Assembly: GCA_964390645.1 (NCBI GenBank)
Contig: CAYMLL010000005.1
Span: forward strand, 1 to 64,000
Source: CAYMLL01 sp964390645
GTDB taxonomy: Bacteria > Planctomycetota > UBA8108
Direction: 5' to 3'
DNA length: 64,000 bases
Part shown: positions 19,340 through 28,348 of the stretch, piece by piece
How the letters are laid out: every line of letters begins with the position of its first letter
Numbering within the stretch: position 1 is the stretch's first letter
Translations under genes and position numbers: made by a program
The notes under the pieces: generated by a model
What the model was told of the DNA's origin: nothing
Database searches by the model: none
Seen by the model: the letters and a program-made list of their open reading frames with translations, nothing else

Positions 19340-20719
19340 ATGACCGATCCGGCTGTCGAGCGCATTGCGAAGGCCGTCGACGCGGCTGGTGGCCGTGCGA
19401 TCCTCGTCGGGGGTTTCGTGCGCGACCGGCTGCTCGGCGTCGCGACGAAGGACGTCGATGTCGAGGTCCACGGCGTGGACCTCGCGACGCTCGAGGAGCT
19501 GCTCGGCGGCTTCGGCGAGGTCATCGCGGTCGGTCGCGCTTTCGGCGTGCTGCGGGTCAAGGGAGTCGATTGCGACTTCTCGATGCCGCGTCGCGACAAC
19601 AAGACCGGACGGGGACATCGCGGCTTCCAGGTCGATCTCGATCCGGGCCTCGACTTCGCCACGGCCGCGCGTCGCCGTGATCTGACGATCAACAGCATCG
19701 GTCTGGACGCGATCACTGACGAGATTCTCGATCCTCACGGCGGACGCGCCGATCTGAAGGCGGGCGTCCTGCGTGCGACCGACCCGGCCCGGTTCCCGGA
19801 GGATCCGCTGCGCGGTGTGCGCGTCGCGCAGTTCGCGGCCCGCTTCGAGATGGCGCCCGATGATGAGCTGCTGACGCTCTGTCGCGACCTCGACCTGTCC
19901 GAGCTGCCCGGCGAGCGCCTCTTCGGGGAGTTTCGCAAGCTGCTGCTGCGCGGCAAGCGGCCGTCGCTCGGGCTCGAGTTCCTGCGCGCCTCGAGACTCC
20001 TGCGCTTCTTCCCCGAGCTCGAGGCGATGGTCGGGGTGCCGCAGGATCCGCGCTGGCATCCGGAGGGGACGGTCTGGGAGCACACGATGCTGGTCGTCGA
20101 CGAGGCCGCGGCCTCGCGAGAGGGCGACGAGCGCGAGGATCTGATCGTCCTCTTCGCGGCGCTCTGTCACGATCTCGGCAAGCCGGCGACGACCGTTGTC
20201 GACGAGGAGGGACGGATCCGCTCGCCGGGTCACGAGCCCGAGGGAGTCGGGCCGACGCGGTCGCTGCTCGAGCGGCTGCGGTCTCCGGGAGACCTTGTCG
20301 ACGCCGTCACGGTGCTCGTCGCTCATCATCTGGCGCCGGCTCACTTCTGCGCCTGCGGCGCCAAGCCGCGGGCTTACCGTCGTCTGGCGCGCAAGCTCGA
20401 GGCGGGCGGCGTCAACGCGCGGATCCTCCTGCGGCTGGCGCGGGCCGATCACTTCGGCCGCACGACGCCGGACGCGCTGGCGCGCGAGTTCCCGGCCGGC
20501 GACGAGTTCCTGCGTCAGGCCGAGGTGCTGCAGGTCGAGGAGCGAGCCGTGGGGGATGTGGTGCTCGGGCGGCACCTGATCGCGCGAGGCATGACTCCCG
20601 GACCCGGGTTCGGCGAGATCCTCTCGGCGTGTCGCGAGATTCAGGACGAGACCGGCTGGGACGATCCGCAGCGCATCCTCGAGCATCACCTCGCCGGTGG
20701 CGACGCCGGTGCGAGCTGA
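19340..20719 (+). CDS. cca: CCA tRNA nucleotidyltransferase / polyA-polymerase family with HD domain
   Basis: The product has 459 residues from ATG 19340. The class II nucleotidyltransferase head lies at about residues 15-150. It has 'GGFVRDRLLG', the metal-binding D38-x-D40 in 'KDVDVEVHG', 'RRRDLTINSIGLD' and 'DPHGGRADLKAGVLRATD'. An RNA-binding helical neck ('FPEDPLRGVRVAQFAARF') follows. The C-terminal half has an HD phosphohydrolase motif ('ALCHDLGKP') with 'WEHTMLVVDEAA'. Proteins of this layout add or repair the 3' CCA of tRNA, and HD-containing forms can also have phosphatase activity. The polyA polymerase branch shares the same motifs, so the exact specificity is inferred. It is divergent from the propeller-methyltransferase gene with about 90 bp between. 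Confidence 0.9.
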   Translation: MTDPAVERIAKAVDAAGGRAILVGGFVRDRLLGVATKDVDVEVHGVDLATLEELLGGFGEVIAVGRAFGVLRVKGVDCDFSMPRRDNKTGRGHRGFQVDLDPGLDFATAARRRDLTINSIGLDAITDEILDPHGGRADLKAGVLRATDPARFPEDPLRGVRVAQFAARFEMAPDDELLTLCRDLDLSELPGERLFGEFRKLLLRGKRPSLGLEFLRASRLLRFFPELEAMVGVPQDPRWHPEGTVWEHTMLVVDEAAASREGDEREDLIVLFAALCHDLGKPATTVVDEEGRIRSPGHEPEGVGPTRSLLERLRSPGDLVDAVTVLVAHHLAPAHFCACGAKPRAYRRLARKLEAGGVNARILLRLARADHFGRTTPDALAREFPAGDEFLRQAEVLQVEERAVGDVVLGRHLIARGMTPGPGFGEILSACREIQDETGWDDPQRILEHHLAGGDAGAS

Positions 20720-20891
20720 GTCGCAAGAAGCCGGGCTGCAGCCGGGACGCCCGCCGACGGAGCCCGCCACGGCGTTGCGGACGACGGCCGCATCGCACAC
20801 CATGGCGCTTCCGGCGATCGTCGGCGCCGCCCGGTCCCGTCCTCGGCGAGAGAAGAAAGCGATACCGAACCACCCGGACCTCGCTCGAACC

Positions 20892-22778
20892 ATGTCGACT
20901 CCCTGGACCGCTTCCTGTCGATACCGGGTGACGATCCCGCTCTCGACCGCTCCGTGGCTCTTCGCGTTGCTCACGATCGTGCTCTGCGGGGTGTTTCTTC
21001 ACCCTGCCCGGGGACAGGGCTCGAAGCCACTGCCGACGCCGCGAGACGTGTGGAGGGACTTCGATCCGCAGTCGGGGCCGCTGGAGGAGGAGGTTCTCGC
21101 CCGTCGGAGCGAGGGCGGCGTCGCGTACAAGGACGTCTACTTCAGCGCCCACGTCCACGGCGAGAAGGTGCGAGTCTACGGCACCTACGCGGCGCCGCGA
21201 CCGCCCGGAAGCTACCCGGCGGTGCTCCATCTTCACGGTGGAGGCCAGACCGTCGGCCTGCACTGGCTCGAGACGTGGACGAGTCGCGGCTACGCGGTTC
21301 TGTCGATCGACAGTCACGGCCAGTGGCCGAACAGGAAGCGCTACACTCTATACCCGGCCTCGCTGAAGCACGGCAACCACCGCGAAGCCGGACCGCTGCT
21401 GCGGGCGACGGAGCCGAGTCCCAGGGCCGGCAGCTGGTACATCTGGGCGGCTCTCAACCGGCGCGCCCTGACCTACCTGGCCGCGCAGAAGGAGGTCGAC
21501 GAGAAGCGCATGGGGATCTTCGGTATCTCGATGGGCGGCACGACCGTCTGGCACGTCGCGATCGATCAGCGGGTCCGGGCTGCCTGCGCGGTCTACGGAG
21601 TCGGCTGGAACGAGCACGCTCTCTTCGACGAGAGGTTCAACGAGGACCGGCGCCGGCCACAGCCATCCGTGCGGCAGAAGGTCTGGAACTCCGCCATGGC
21701 CCCACAGGCGTGTCCGCCGTACATCCGCTGCCCGCTGCTCTTTCTCAGCGCCAGCAACGACCATCACGGGAACCTCGACTACGTGTTCGATACGATGAGC
21801 CGGATGCGCGACGGCGTTCCGTGGCGTGTCGCGATCACCCCGCACTTCAGACACCATGTCGGGAAGGCCGAGAGCGAGAATCTCCTGCTGTGGATGGACA
21901 CCTGGCTGAAGGACGGGTCCGCGTGGCCGAGGACGCCCGCGACGGCGCTGACGATCGGCGCGCTCGGAGACCCCGTGCTGCAGCTCGAGGTGGACGACAC
22001 GCAGCCGATCGCGAGGATCAGGGTCTACTACAACATCGGACAGACCGACAACAAGTCGCGCTACTGGCGTGAGGTCGAGCCGGTCGGAGCGGGCAAGAAG
22101 TGGAGCGCGCGGCTGTCGATCACCGACGTCGGGCAGAGCCTGGTGGCCTTCGCCAACGTCCACTACGAGAGCGGCGTGTGCCTGACCGCTCCGCTGGTCG
22201 CCGGGGTTCCGGCTCGCCTGGGGGCGGCCCGTGCCAACGACCGGCCCTCGCTGCGGATCTACGACGGCGGCATGGGCGTCAGGGGATGGACGACGGAGTC
22301 GCCCGGCACCGATCCGAACCCGCCCGTGCCGGTTCCGCTGCTCTGGAAGCGGGGTCCGGGCGGCAAGGCAGGGATCGCGCCGCAGAACCGGTACCGTAGG
22401 CTGATGACCTACAAGATCGGCGATCCCCGCTGGCGCGGTCCCGACGGCGCGCGTCTGCGCTTCAAGGCCTACTCGAGGTTGCCGCAGCGAATCGCGCTCC
22501 GGGTGGCAGACCGGGTCGTCTCTCACCGGGCCCGGGAGTACTCCGCGGACGTCTCCCTGGCGGGCGCGGAGGACTGGCAGACCGTCACTCTCACCACCGA
22601 CCGCTTCGAGCCCACCAGCGGCGACGCACCCCTCGCCTCGTGGGAGGATCTGGTCGTGCTGTGGATCGTGCCGGCCCGCGGCCCGGCCTTCGAGCAACCG
22701 GGGCTGCTACTCACCCCTCTCGAGTGGGTCCCGCACGACGAAGGAGACGGCAAGTCGGGTTCGGGCGATGGGTCGTAG
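20892..22778 (+). CDS. Secreted alpha/beta hydrolase (acetyl-xylan-esterase/dienelactone-hydrolase-like)
   Basis: I choose ATG 20892, giving 628 residues, because it starts a clear signal peptide (core APWLFALLTIVLCGVFL, then HPARGQ). The frame extends back to 20697 but overlaps the end of cca. The hydrolase core is at about residues 60-330: 'VLHLHGGGQTVG' (oxyanion strand), the nucleophile elbow 'GIFGISMGGT' with Ser213, an acid region in 'LLFLSASNDHHG' and the likely His in 'TPHFRHHVGKAE'. Residues 345-450 look like a beta-rich accessory domain ('IARIRVYYNIGQTDNKSRYW'), and the last 170 residues form another beta-rich module. The family deacylates carbohydrates or other esters; the substrate is not determinable. 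It lies between cca and a DUF2071 gene, with no obvious operon partner. Confidence 0.82.
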   Translation: MSTPWTASCRYRVTIPLSTAPWLFALLTIVLCGVFLHPARGQGSKPLPTPRDVWRDFDPQSGPLEEEVLARRSEGGVAYKDVYFSAHVHGEKVRVYGTYAAPRPPGSYPAVLHLHGGGQTVGLHWLETWTSRGYAVLSIDSHGQWPNRKRYTLYPASLKHGNHREAGPLLRATEPSPRAGSWYIWAALNRRALTYLAAQKEVDEKRMGIFGISMGGTTVWHVAIDQRVRAACAVYGVGWNEHALFDERFNEDRRRPQPSVRQKVWNSAMAPQACPPYIRCPLLFLSASNDHHGNLDYVFDTMSRMRDGVPWRVAITPHFRHHVGKAESENLLLWMDTWLKDGSAWPRTPATALTIGALGDPVLQLEVDDTQPIARIRVYYNIGQTDNKSRYWREVEPVGAGKKWSARLSITDVGQSLVAFANVHYESGVCLTAPLVAGVPARLGAARANDRPSLRIYDGGMGVRGWTTESPGTDPNPPVPVPLLWKRGPGGKAGIAPQNRYRRLMTYKIGDPRWRGPDGARLRFKAYSRLPQRIALRVADRVVSHRAREYSADVSLAGAEDWQTVTLTTDRFEPTSGDAPLASWEDLVVLWIVPARGPAFEQPGLLLTPLEWVPHDEGDGKSGSGDGS

Positions 22779-22871
22779 CCGGACGCGGTGGACTCTCTCG
22801 AAGATTTCAGGACCCGGGTCGTTCTTCGGCTCGCCGAGGGACGAGGACTCTCGAACGGACCTTCTCACCTG

Positions 22872-23675
22872 ATGAACGCGCCTCGATTCACTGACGAGAT
22901 GCTCACTCGCCCGGAGGTGTCCGGGATCGATGTCACCACCACCCTGCGGCATTTCGCGATCATAACGTACGAGGTGGATCCCGAACGACTTCGACCGCAC
23001 CTCCACCCCAGGTTCGTTCCGGACCGTATCGCCGGCTCCGGGGGCTCCGATCGGGCCCTCGTCTCGGTCGTGCCGTTTCTCGACGTCGACTTCCGCTTCG
23101 CCTCTTGCCCCTGGCCGACATTTTCGTTTGGACAGACGAACTACCGTGCCTACGTGATCGACACCGAGACGGGTGAGCGCGTCGTCTGGTTCTTCGGCAC
23201 CTGCGTCGACTCCTGGAGTGTCCTCGTACCTCGCTTCAGGTGGAAGCTGCCGTGGCACCGCGGCAGGATCCGTTTCGACTGCGAGTACTCCCGGGGCGAC
23301 TCCCGCTACCGTCGCTACCGGATGCACACGGACAGCAGCTGGGCGCCGGCCGAGGTCGAGCTGCGGGACTCGGGAGCAGAGCCCGGCATCCTCACCGGCT
23401 TCCCGAGCCTGGAGAGCTCTCTCGTGGTCCTGACGCATCCGCTTCGTGGCTACTTCTTCCGGAGGGACGGACGACTGGGGACCTATCAGGTCTGGCACGA
23501 CAGGCTGCGTCTTACCGAGGGCTCCTGCCTGCGGGCCCGCTTCCCGCTGCTCGAGTCGCTCGACCTGGTCTCCGTACCTCGACAGACCGAGACGCACAGC
23601 GTGCTGATTCAGCAGGAGACGGAGTTCATCATTCTGCTTCCGCCCCGATTGGCGGAGTCCTCTGTCTCCGTATGA
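22872..23675 (+). CDS. DUF2071 (YqjF-like) protein
   Basis: The product has about 267 residues from ATG 22872. An in-frame GTG at 22788 would add 28 residues, but their codons have lower third-position GC than the rest, so I prefer the ATG. DUF2071 signatures include 'FAIITYEVDPERLRPHL' near the start, 'VPFLDVDFRF', 'TNYRAYVIDTETGERVVW' and 'SWSVLVPRFRWKLPWH'. These proteins have an acetoacetate-decarboxylase-like beta fold and no settled function; a cytoplasmic location is expected because no signal is visible. The gene follows the hydrolase by 93 bp. Confidence 0.8.
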   Translation: MNAPRFTDEMLTRPEVSGIDVTTTLRHFAIITYEVDPERLRPHLHPRFVPDRIAGSGGSDRALVSVVPFLDVDFRFASCPWPTFSFGQTNYRAYVIDTETGERVVWFFGTCVDSWSVLVPRFRWKLPWHRGRIRFDCEYSRGDSRYRRYRMHTDSSWAPAEVELRDSGAEPGILTGFPSLESSLVVLTHPLRGYFFRRDGRLGTYQVWHDRLRLTEGSCLRARFPLLESLDLVSVPRQTETHSVLIQQETEFIILLPPRLAESSVSV

Positions 23676-24001
23676 CAGGCCCTGCGGCAGACCGCGGTCC
23701 CGTGCTGACAGGTCTCGCTCTTCACTGGCCCCGCTGCTCGGGTCGGTCGAGCCCGAGAACCGGACAGGGCCCCTGCGCTGTCCGCGTGGATCGCGGGTCA
23801 GTCCCCCGGGCGAACCCGGGAACGACGTCGCGCGCGGGTAGCGCTCGGCGTCTGCCGGCGAGAAGGCGTTCCGGGCGACGACGACCCATCTCTTCCGGCT
23901 CGGCGGGCCGGAAGAGTCCGGGCCGACCCGGCCAGAAACCACGATCCTTCGAGCGCGCTCTCGATCGCTTCCGGACCGACGGTCTTGTAGGGTGATCCTC
24001 C
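23676..24001. other. 326-bp intergenic region
   Basis: It separates the DUF2071 and oxidoreductase genes, both on the plus strand. It contains a 10-bp perfect hairpin at 23890-23916 (ctcttccggc / gccggaagag, 7-nt loop) and a smaller one at 23805-23820 (cccggg-cgaa-cccggg). Neither is followed by a T-tract. A -10-like TAGGGT at 23988-23993 lies 8 nt before the next ATG. I see no RNA gene. Confidence 0.6.
23890..23916. terminator. 10-bp perfect hairpin (possible terminator or attenuator)
   Basis: Bases 23890-23899 are the exact reverse complement of 23907-23916, with a 7-nt loop. It sits after the DUF2071 gene. It lacks a T-run, so factor-independent termination is uncertain. Confidence 0.4.
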
Positions 24002-25612
24002 ATGCGGAGCCGACACGACGGAGTTCTACTCGGCACGGGCCACAACGCCCTGATCCTTCAGGCCTACCTGGCGCGCTCCGGGCTGCGGACGCTGTCGATC
24101 GACCGCGCCGTGACGCCGGGCGGCGGGCTCGCGACGCGGGAGAACTCGCGGCTTCCCGGCTTCCTTCACAACACCCACGCGTTCTTCCACCGCGGCGTCA
24201 CCTCGATGCCCTGGTACCGGGATCTCGAGCTCGAGTCGCAGGGCGCGAGCTATGTCGAGCCGGAGCTCAACGTCGCGCTGCTGCTTGCGGACGGCCGCTC
24301 GCTCAAGTGGTGGACCGATCCGCGGCGCACGGTCGAGTCGATCGCCGGGCACTCGTTGCGGGACGCACGCACCGTCGAACGGTGGGTGCAGGAGTTCGGT
24401 CCGATCGTCGAGAGTATCATCTTTCCGGAGGCATGCTCGCCTCCGCTCCCACCGTCGCGTCGCACCGAGCTTCTCGCGCGCACCGCTGCGGGGCGTCGAC
24501 TCCTCGAGGTCAGTGCACTCTCGCCGCTGCAGCTCGTCGAGCGTGAGATCGAGAGCGACGTCGTGCGCGCCGGGCTGCTCTTCTTCAACGGTCTTCGCGA
24601 GGTGGATCTGCGCCTCGAAGGATTCGGTCACTCGATCCCGTCGCTGCTCGCCTCCGGACGCATGGCGCAGATGTGCGTCGGTGGCTCGGTGAACCTGGCG
24701 CGAGCGCTCGTTCGCGACATCGAGCGCCACGGCGGCGAGGTCCGCTGCGGTGTGGAGCCCCGCCGGATCCTCGTTCGTGACGGCCGTGCCGTCGGTGTCG
24801 AGCTCGATGACGGCGAGCAGATCCACGCTGATGGCTTCGTCGCGTCGGGTCTCAACCCGTCGCAGACCTTCCTCGACCTGCTCGACGCGGGCGACGCTCC
24901 GCGCGGGCTTCGTCGGCGCGCGAAGGGCTTTCGATACAACCTGATCGCCCCGCTCTTCGCGGTCGATCTCGCTCTGCGTGAGCCGCCGCGATACGCTGCG
25001 GCGCGAGGCGATCCGGAGCTCGACGACGCCTTCATGGTCATCCTCGGTCTGGAGCGACTCTCGCAGTTTTCCGACATCGTGGCGGCGCACGAGCGAGGGG
25101 AGGTGGCGGCGCCCGTCGTGTGGGGTGCGTGTCCGACCCTCTTCGATCCTTCGCAGGCTCCGCCGGGAAACCACACGGCGTTCCTGTGGGAGAAGGTTCC
25201 TTTCCGGTTGCGCGGCGATCCGACGCGTTGGCGTGACGCGCGACGCGGACACGGTCGGCGGATGGTCGAGCTCTGGCGACGCTACGCGCCGAACCTGAGC
25301 CCGGAGACGATCCTGGACGAGAGCCATCGCTCGCCGCTCGATACATTCGAGAGCCTGCCGAACATGGCGGAGGGAGATCTGCTGGTCGGTTCCTTCGCGT
25401 ACGGTCAGGTCGGATTCGATCGCCCTTTTCGCGGCGCGGGTGAATACCGATCCGGGCTGCCGGGACTCTACCTCTGTGGCGGCTCGACCCATCCCGGTGG
25501 CAACGTCACCGGTCTCTGCGGGTACAACGCGGCGTCCGTCGTCGCGGCCGACCTCGAGATCGACCCGTGGTGGTCGCCGAGACATGTCGAGGACGTCTGG
25601 CAGATGCTGTAG
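24002..25612 (+). CDS. FAD-dependent oxidoreductase, phytoene-desaturase/PYROXD2-like
   Basis: The product has 536 residues from ATG 24002. The N-terminus is a dinucleotide-binding beta-alpha-beta unit ('VLLGTGHNALILQAYLARSG', followed by an acidic residue in 'LSIDRA'). The central region contains 'GGSVNLARALVRDIERHGG' and 'EVRCGVEPRRILVRDGRAVG', the pattern that positions FAD in CrtI-type carotenoid desaturases and the related PYROXD2 group. The C-terminus closes the FAD site with 'GLYLCGGSTHPGGNVTGLCG'. No carotenoid genes are nearby, so I do not call it phytoene desaturase; it could act on another lipid or isoprenoid. There is no Shine-Dalgarno and a -10-like TAGGGT is 8 nt upstream, so a leaderless mRNA is possible. 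No signal peptide. Confidence 0.87.
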   Translation: MRSRHDGVLLGTGHNALILQAYLARSGLRTLSIDRAVTPGGGLATRENSRLPGFLHNTHAFFHRGVTSMPWYRDLELESQGASYVEPELNVALLLADGRSLKWWTDPRRTVESIAGHSLRDARTVERWVQEFGPIVESIIFPEACSPPLPPSRRTELLARTAAGRRLLEVSALSPLQLVEREIESDVVRAGLLFFNGLREVDLRLEGFGHSIPSLLASGRMAQMCVGGSVNLARALVRDIERHGGEVRCGVEPRRILVRDGRAVGVELDDGEQIHADGFVASGLNPSQTFLDLLDAGDAPRGLRRRAKGFRYNLIAPLFAVDLALREPPRYAAARGDPELDDAFMVILGLERLSQFSDIVAAHERGEVAAPVVWGACPTLFDPSQAPPGNHTAFLWEKVPFRLRGDPTRWRDARRGHGRRMVELWRRYAPNLSPETILDESHRSPLDTFESLPNMAEGDLLVGSFAYGQVGFDRPFRGAGEYRSGLPGLYLCGGSTHPGGNVTGLCGYNAASVVAADLEIDPWWSPRHVEDVWQML

Positions 25613-25659
25613 ACTGATCTGCTGGCGCGGGATCGGGAGATGGAGCCGGAAGACGACGG

Positions 25660-28302
25660 ATGAAGCTCAGAGTTCTCACCGGTCCTCGGCGCGACGAGGA
25701 GATCACCCTCGAGCCTGGCGACGGGCTGACGATCGGGCGTGCGGCCGGCTGCGGGTTCCGGCTCGACGACCGCAAGCTGTCTCGGCAGCACTGCGAGATC
25801 GTCCGAGACGGTCAGGAGTGGGTGCTGCGCGACGGGGGCAGCGTCAACGGCACGTGGGTGGACGGCCAGCGCGTCGAGGAGCGGGTCCTCACGCACGGGA
25901 ACACGGTGACGCTCGGAGACACCGCGTTCGAGTGCGTCGACGTGACCGACGGCGCGGCTGCCCTCGCAATCGACGCCGGCGGCGCCACGGTTCATCAGGA
26001 GCGGTCGCATTCGGGCGGTCCCGAGGAGCTTCCCGGGCCGCCGCCGCGGCGCTCCCGCAGGCGGGCGGTCCGGAGGTCCGGCGTCGGCTCCGCGATCGGC
26101 ACCTTCGCGGCTCTCATCGCCGTCGTCGGCCTGCTCGCTTACCTCGTCTCGCAGACCACGACCGAGAATCCCGAGAAGAGATCATCGCGCAAGTCGACGG
26201 TCGCGAAGAGGACAGCGGTCGCGAAGAGCGGCTCCCGCAAGACGTCGGCGAAGACCGTCGGAGGCGAGAAGACCGCGAGGCAGGGCGAGCCCGACATATC
26301 GCGCGAGCCCGGAGTCGACGAGACGCCGGAGCTCTCGGGCGGAGAGCTTCGGCTCCGTGTTCTTCTCGAGCAGACGCTGCCGAGGCACGTCGAGCAGCAT
26401 CGGTACAATCGCGCGCTGAGTCTGATCGATTACCATGTCCGCATCGCGACCGACTTCGACGCCAAGGCCGAGCGCGACAAGGTGCACGCGGCGGCACGAG
26501 CTTTTCTCGCTGACACCGTCTCCGAGATGGGTCGACTGGGGGAAGAGAACAGCGGCGAGGAGGCTCTCGAGCTCGCGTTCGATCGTCTGCGCCACCTGCC
26601 ATCTGCGGAGGCGGACGATCTCACCGAGGTCATCAACGCATTCGAGACGAAGAGCGAGCGCCTCGCGAGCGAGGCGCTCGGCCGTGACAAGTTCGAGATC
26701 GACTCGACGGTGCGGGTCCTGCGGGCGATCGCGGCGCTCGACTTTGACGCGGTGCGCGCGGCTGTGGCGATCGCCCGCGAGGCCGACGGGGCGGTCGCGT
26801 TCGATCCCGCGCGTCTGGACAGGCTGGCGCATCGGGCGGCGGCGGCGCAGCTCGCGTGGCGAGCGCTCTCCGCGACGCTCGGGTCGAAGTCGGCAGGGGG
26901 ATCCGGTGTGCCGCTGGAGTTTCACGAGGGCCGTCCGGTCGTCGAGTTCCGCCGCAGCGGAGGCGTCTTCGTCTCGACCGGGGTCACGCGCGGTCGCTAC
27001 AGGCTGGGCTCCGTGACCGACGGCCTCATCGACGCGGAGAAGGTCGACGAGCACCGCTACCTCTTCGACGTCTTCGCGCTGTCCGACGACTGTCTGCTGA
27101 GCAATGTCCGTGGCGCCAAGAAACCGGAGCCCGCGGTCGACGCGTTACAGATCGAGGGCCTTGGTGTGCTGCTGCTCCTTCGGGAGGGGCCGTCCCGCCT
27201 CGAGTCTTTTCTCGGCGCGCGGAACGTCGACGAGGTGATCCGCGAGGGGCTGAAGCAGCTTGCGGGAGAGCATCGTGACACCTGGCTGCTCGAGCGCCGT
27301 CGGCGGACGCGTGTGGCGCGGAACTACGTTGGCACGGACGTCAAGGCGACGCCGGAGGACTGGATCCGTCTCGCCGCGCGGATCGCGGAGAATGCGCTCC
27401 TGTGGAAGGGTCGCCCGGACTATCGACGCCGCTCCCGGGATCTTCTGAACGGCTATCGTGATGCCCGGCTCGAGCACCTGCGTCGACGGCCGCCTCGTCG
27501 CGCGTTTCATACCTCGAAGCTGACGCTCGATGGTGACGCGCTGAAGATCGTGTACGACTTCTCGACCGACGAGCAGCTCGAGGACCTGCGTCCGGTCGGG
27601 ACCTCCTCGGTGATCCAGCGCCAGGGGGACGATCTCCTGCTGCGTGGCGAGTGCCGCTTCTTCGAGGGCAACCCGTTCACCGGCAAGGTGTCCGTGAAGG
27701 TGCGACTTCCGGCGAGAGGGTACGACGCCTCGCGACCGAGCATCGGCATAGCGCTGTGGACCTTCGAGGGCTACTCGATTCGAGGGGCCGACTCGATGGC
27801 GCTGACCGTCTCGATGAAGCCCCGTAAGGCGTCTTACGCGGACTACTTCGTCTTCGCCTACGGCTACTACGCCGCGCCGTACGACTTCGGTGGAGAGAAG
27901 CTCTACCAGGTCCATCCGGTCGGTGTGGAGGACTTCTTGGATCTGCCCGCGGACGTCGTCTTTCTCGGCCAGCACGGTCGTCCCTTGCACCGGTTCTCGG
28001 GTGAGTGCCTCTGGGCGCGACGTCGCACCAAGAGGACCACGGGCGCGCTGACGATCCAGGTGGAGGCCGGCGAGGGGATCAGCTCGTGGACCGCGAACAG
28101 GGCGCCGATTTTTCGCGAGGCGCCGGCGCCGTTTCGCGAGTTCCTCGAGACGCGCGAGCGCGTCGGCTCCGTGACCTTGTTGACGGGCGACAAGGGGGTG
28201 CGCATCCGCAGCGTGGAGAGCGAGGGGCAGCTGGACCCGATCTGGATCCAGGACCGGTTCCAGACGGCGATCGAGAAGGAGCTTCGACGGATCTTCGAGT
28301 GA
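25660..28302 (+). CDS. FHA-domain membrane protein with large uncharacterised C-terminal region
   Basis: The product has 880 residues from ATG 25660. The N-terminal FHA phosphothreonine-binding domain (about 1-95) has 'LTIGRAAGCGFRLDD', 'KLSRQHCEI' and 'GSVNGTWVDG'. A Pro/Arg-rich stretch follows, then one membrane helix at about residues 147-166 ('IGTFAALIAVVGLLAYLV'). A Lys/Ser/Thr-rich segment comes next. Residues 230-420 are charged and probably helical, and the remainder is largely beta-rich. A block near 620-800 ('YDFSTDEQLEDLRPVG', 'YDASRPSIGIALWTFEGYS') resembles a lectin-like sandwich; that is inference. The layout places the phosphopeptide-binding domain in the cytoplasm and the big domain outside, suggesting a link between Ser/Thr-kinase signalling and the envelope. 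The PQQ-propeller gene is 46 bp downstream. Confidence 0.8.
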   Translation: MKLRVLTGPRRDEEITLEPGDGLTIGRAAGCGFRLDDRKLSRQHCEIVRDGQEWVLRDGGSVNGTWVDGQRVEERVLTHGNTVTLGDTAFECVDVTDGAAALAIDAGGATVHQERSHSGGPEELPGPPPRRSRRRAVRRSGVGSAIGTFAALIAVVGLLAYLVSQTTTENPEKRSSRKSTVAKRTAVAKSGSRKTSAKTVGGEKTARQGEPDISREPGVDETPELSGGELRLRVLLEQTLPRHVEQHRYNRALSLIDYHVRIATDFDAKAERDKVHAAARAFLADTVSEMGRLGEENSGEEALELAFDRLRHLPSAEADDLTEVINAFETKSERLASEALGRDKFEIDSTVRVLRAIAALDFDAVRAAVAIAREADGAVAFDPARLDRLAHRAAAAQLAWRALSATLGSKSAGGSGVPLEFHEGRPVVEFRRSGGVFVSTGVTRGRYRLGSVTDGLIDAEKVDEHRYLFDVFALSDDCLLSNVRGAKKPEPAVDALQIEGLGVLLLLREGPSRLESFLGARNVDEVIREGLKQLAGEHRDTWLLERRRRTRVARNYVGTDVKATPEDWIRLAARIAENALLWKGRPDYRRRSRDLLNGYRDARLEHLRRRPPRRAFHTSKLTLDGDALKIVYDFSTDEQLEDLRPVGTSSVIQRQGDDLLLRGECRFFEGNPFTGKVSVKVRLPARGYDASRPSIGIALWTFEGYSIRGADSMALTVSMKPRKASYADYFVFAYGYYAAPYDFGGEKLYQVHPVGVEDFLDLPADVVFLGQHGRPLHRFSGECLWARRRTKRTTGALTIQVEAGEGISSWTANRAPIFREAPAPFREFLETRERVGSVTLLTGDKGVRIRSVESEGQLDPIWIQDRFQTAIEKELRRIFE

Positions 28303-28348
28303 CGACGGCGAGCACGGTCTCGTCGAGCAGGAGAGGGATGAGGGTCAG

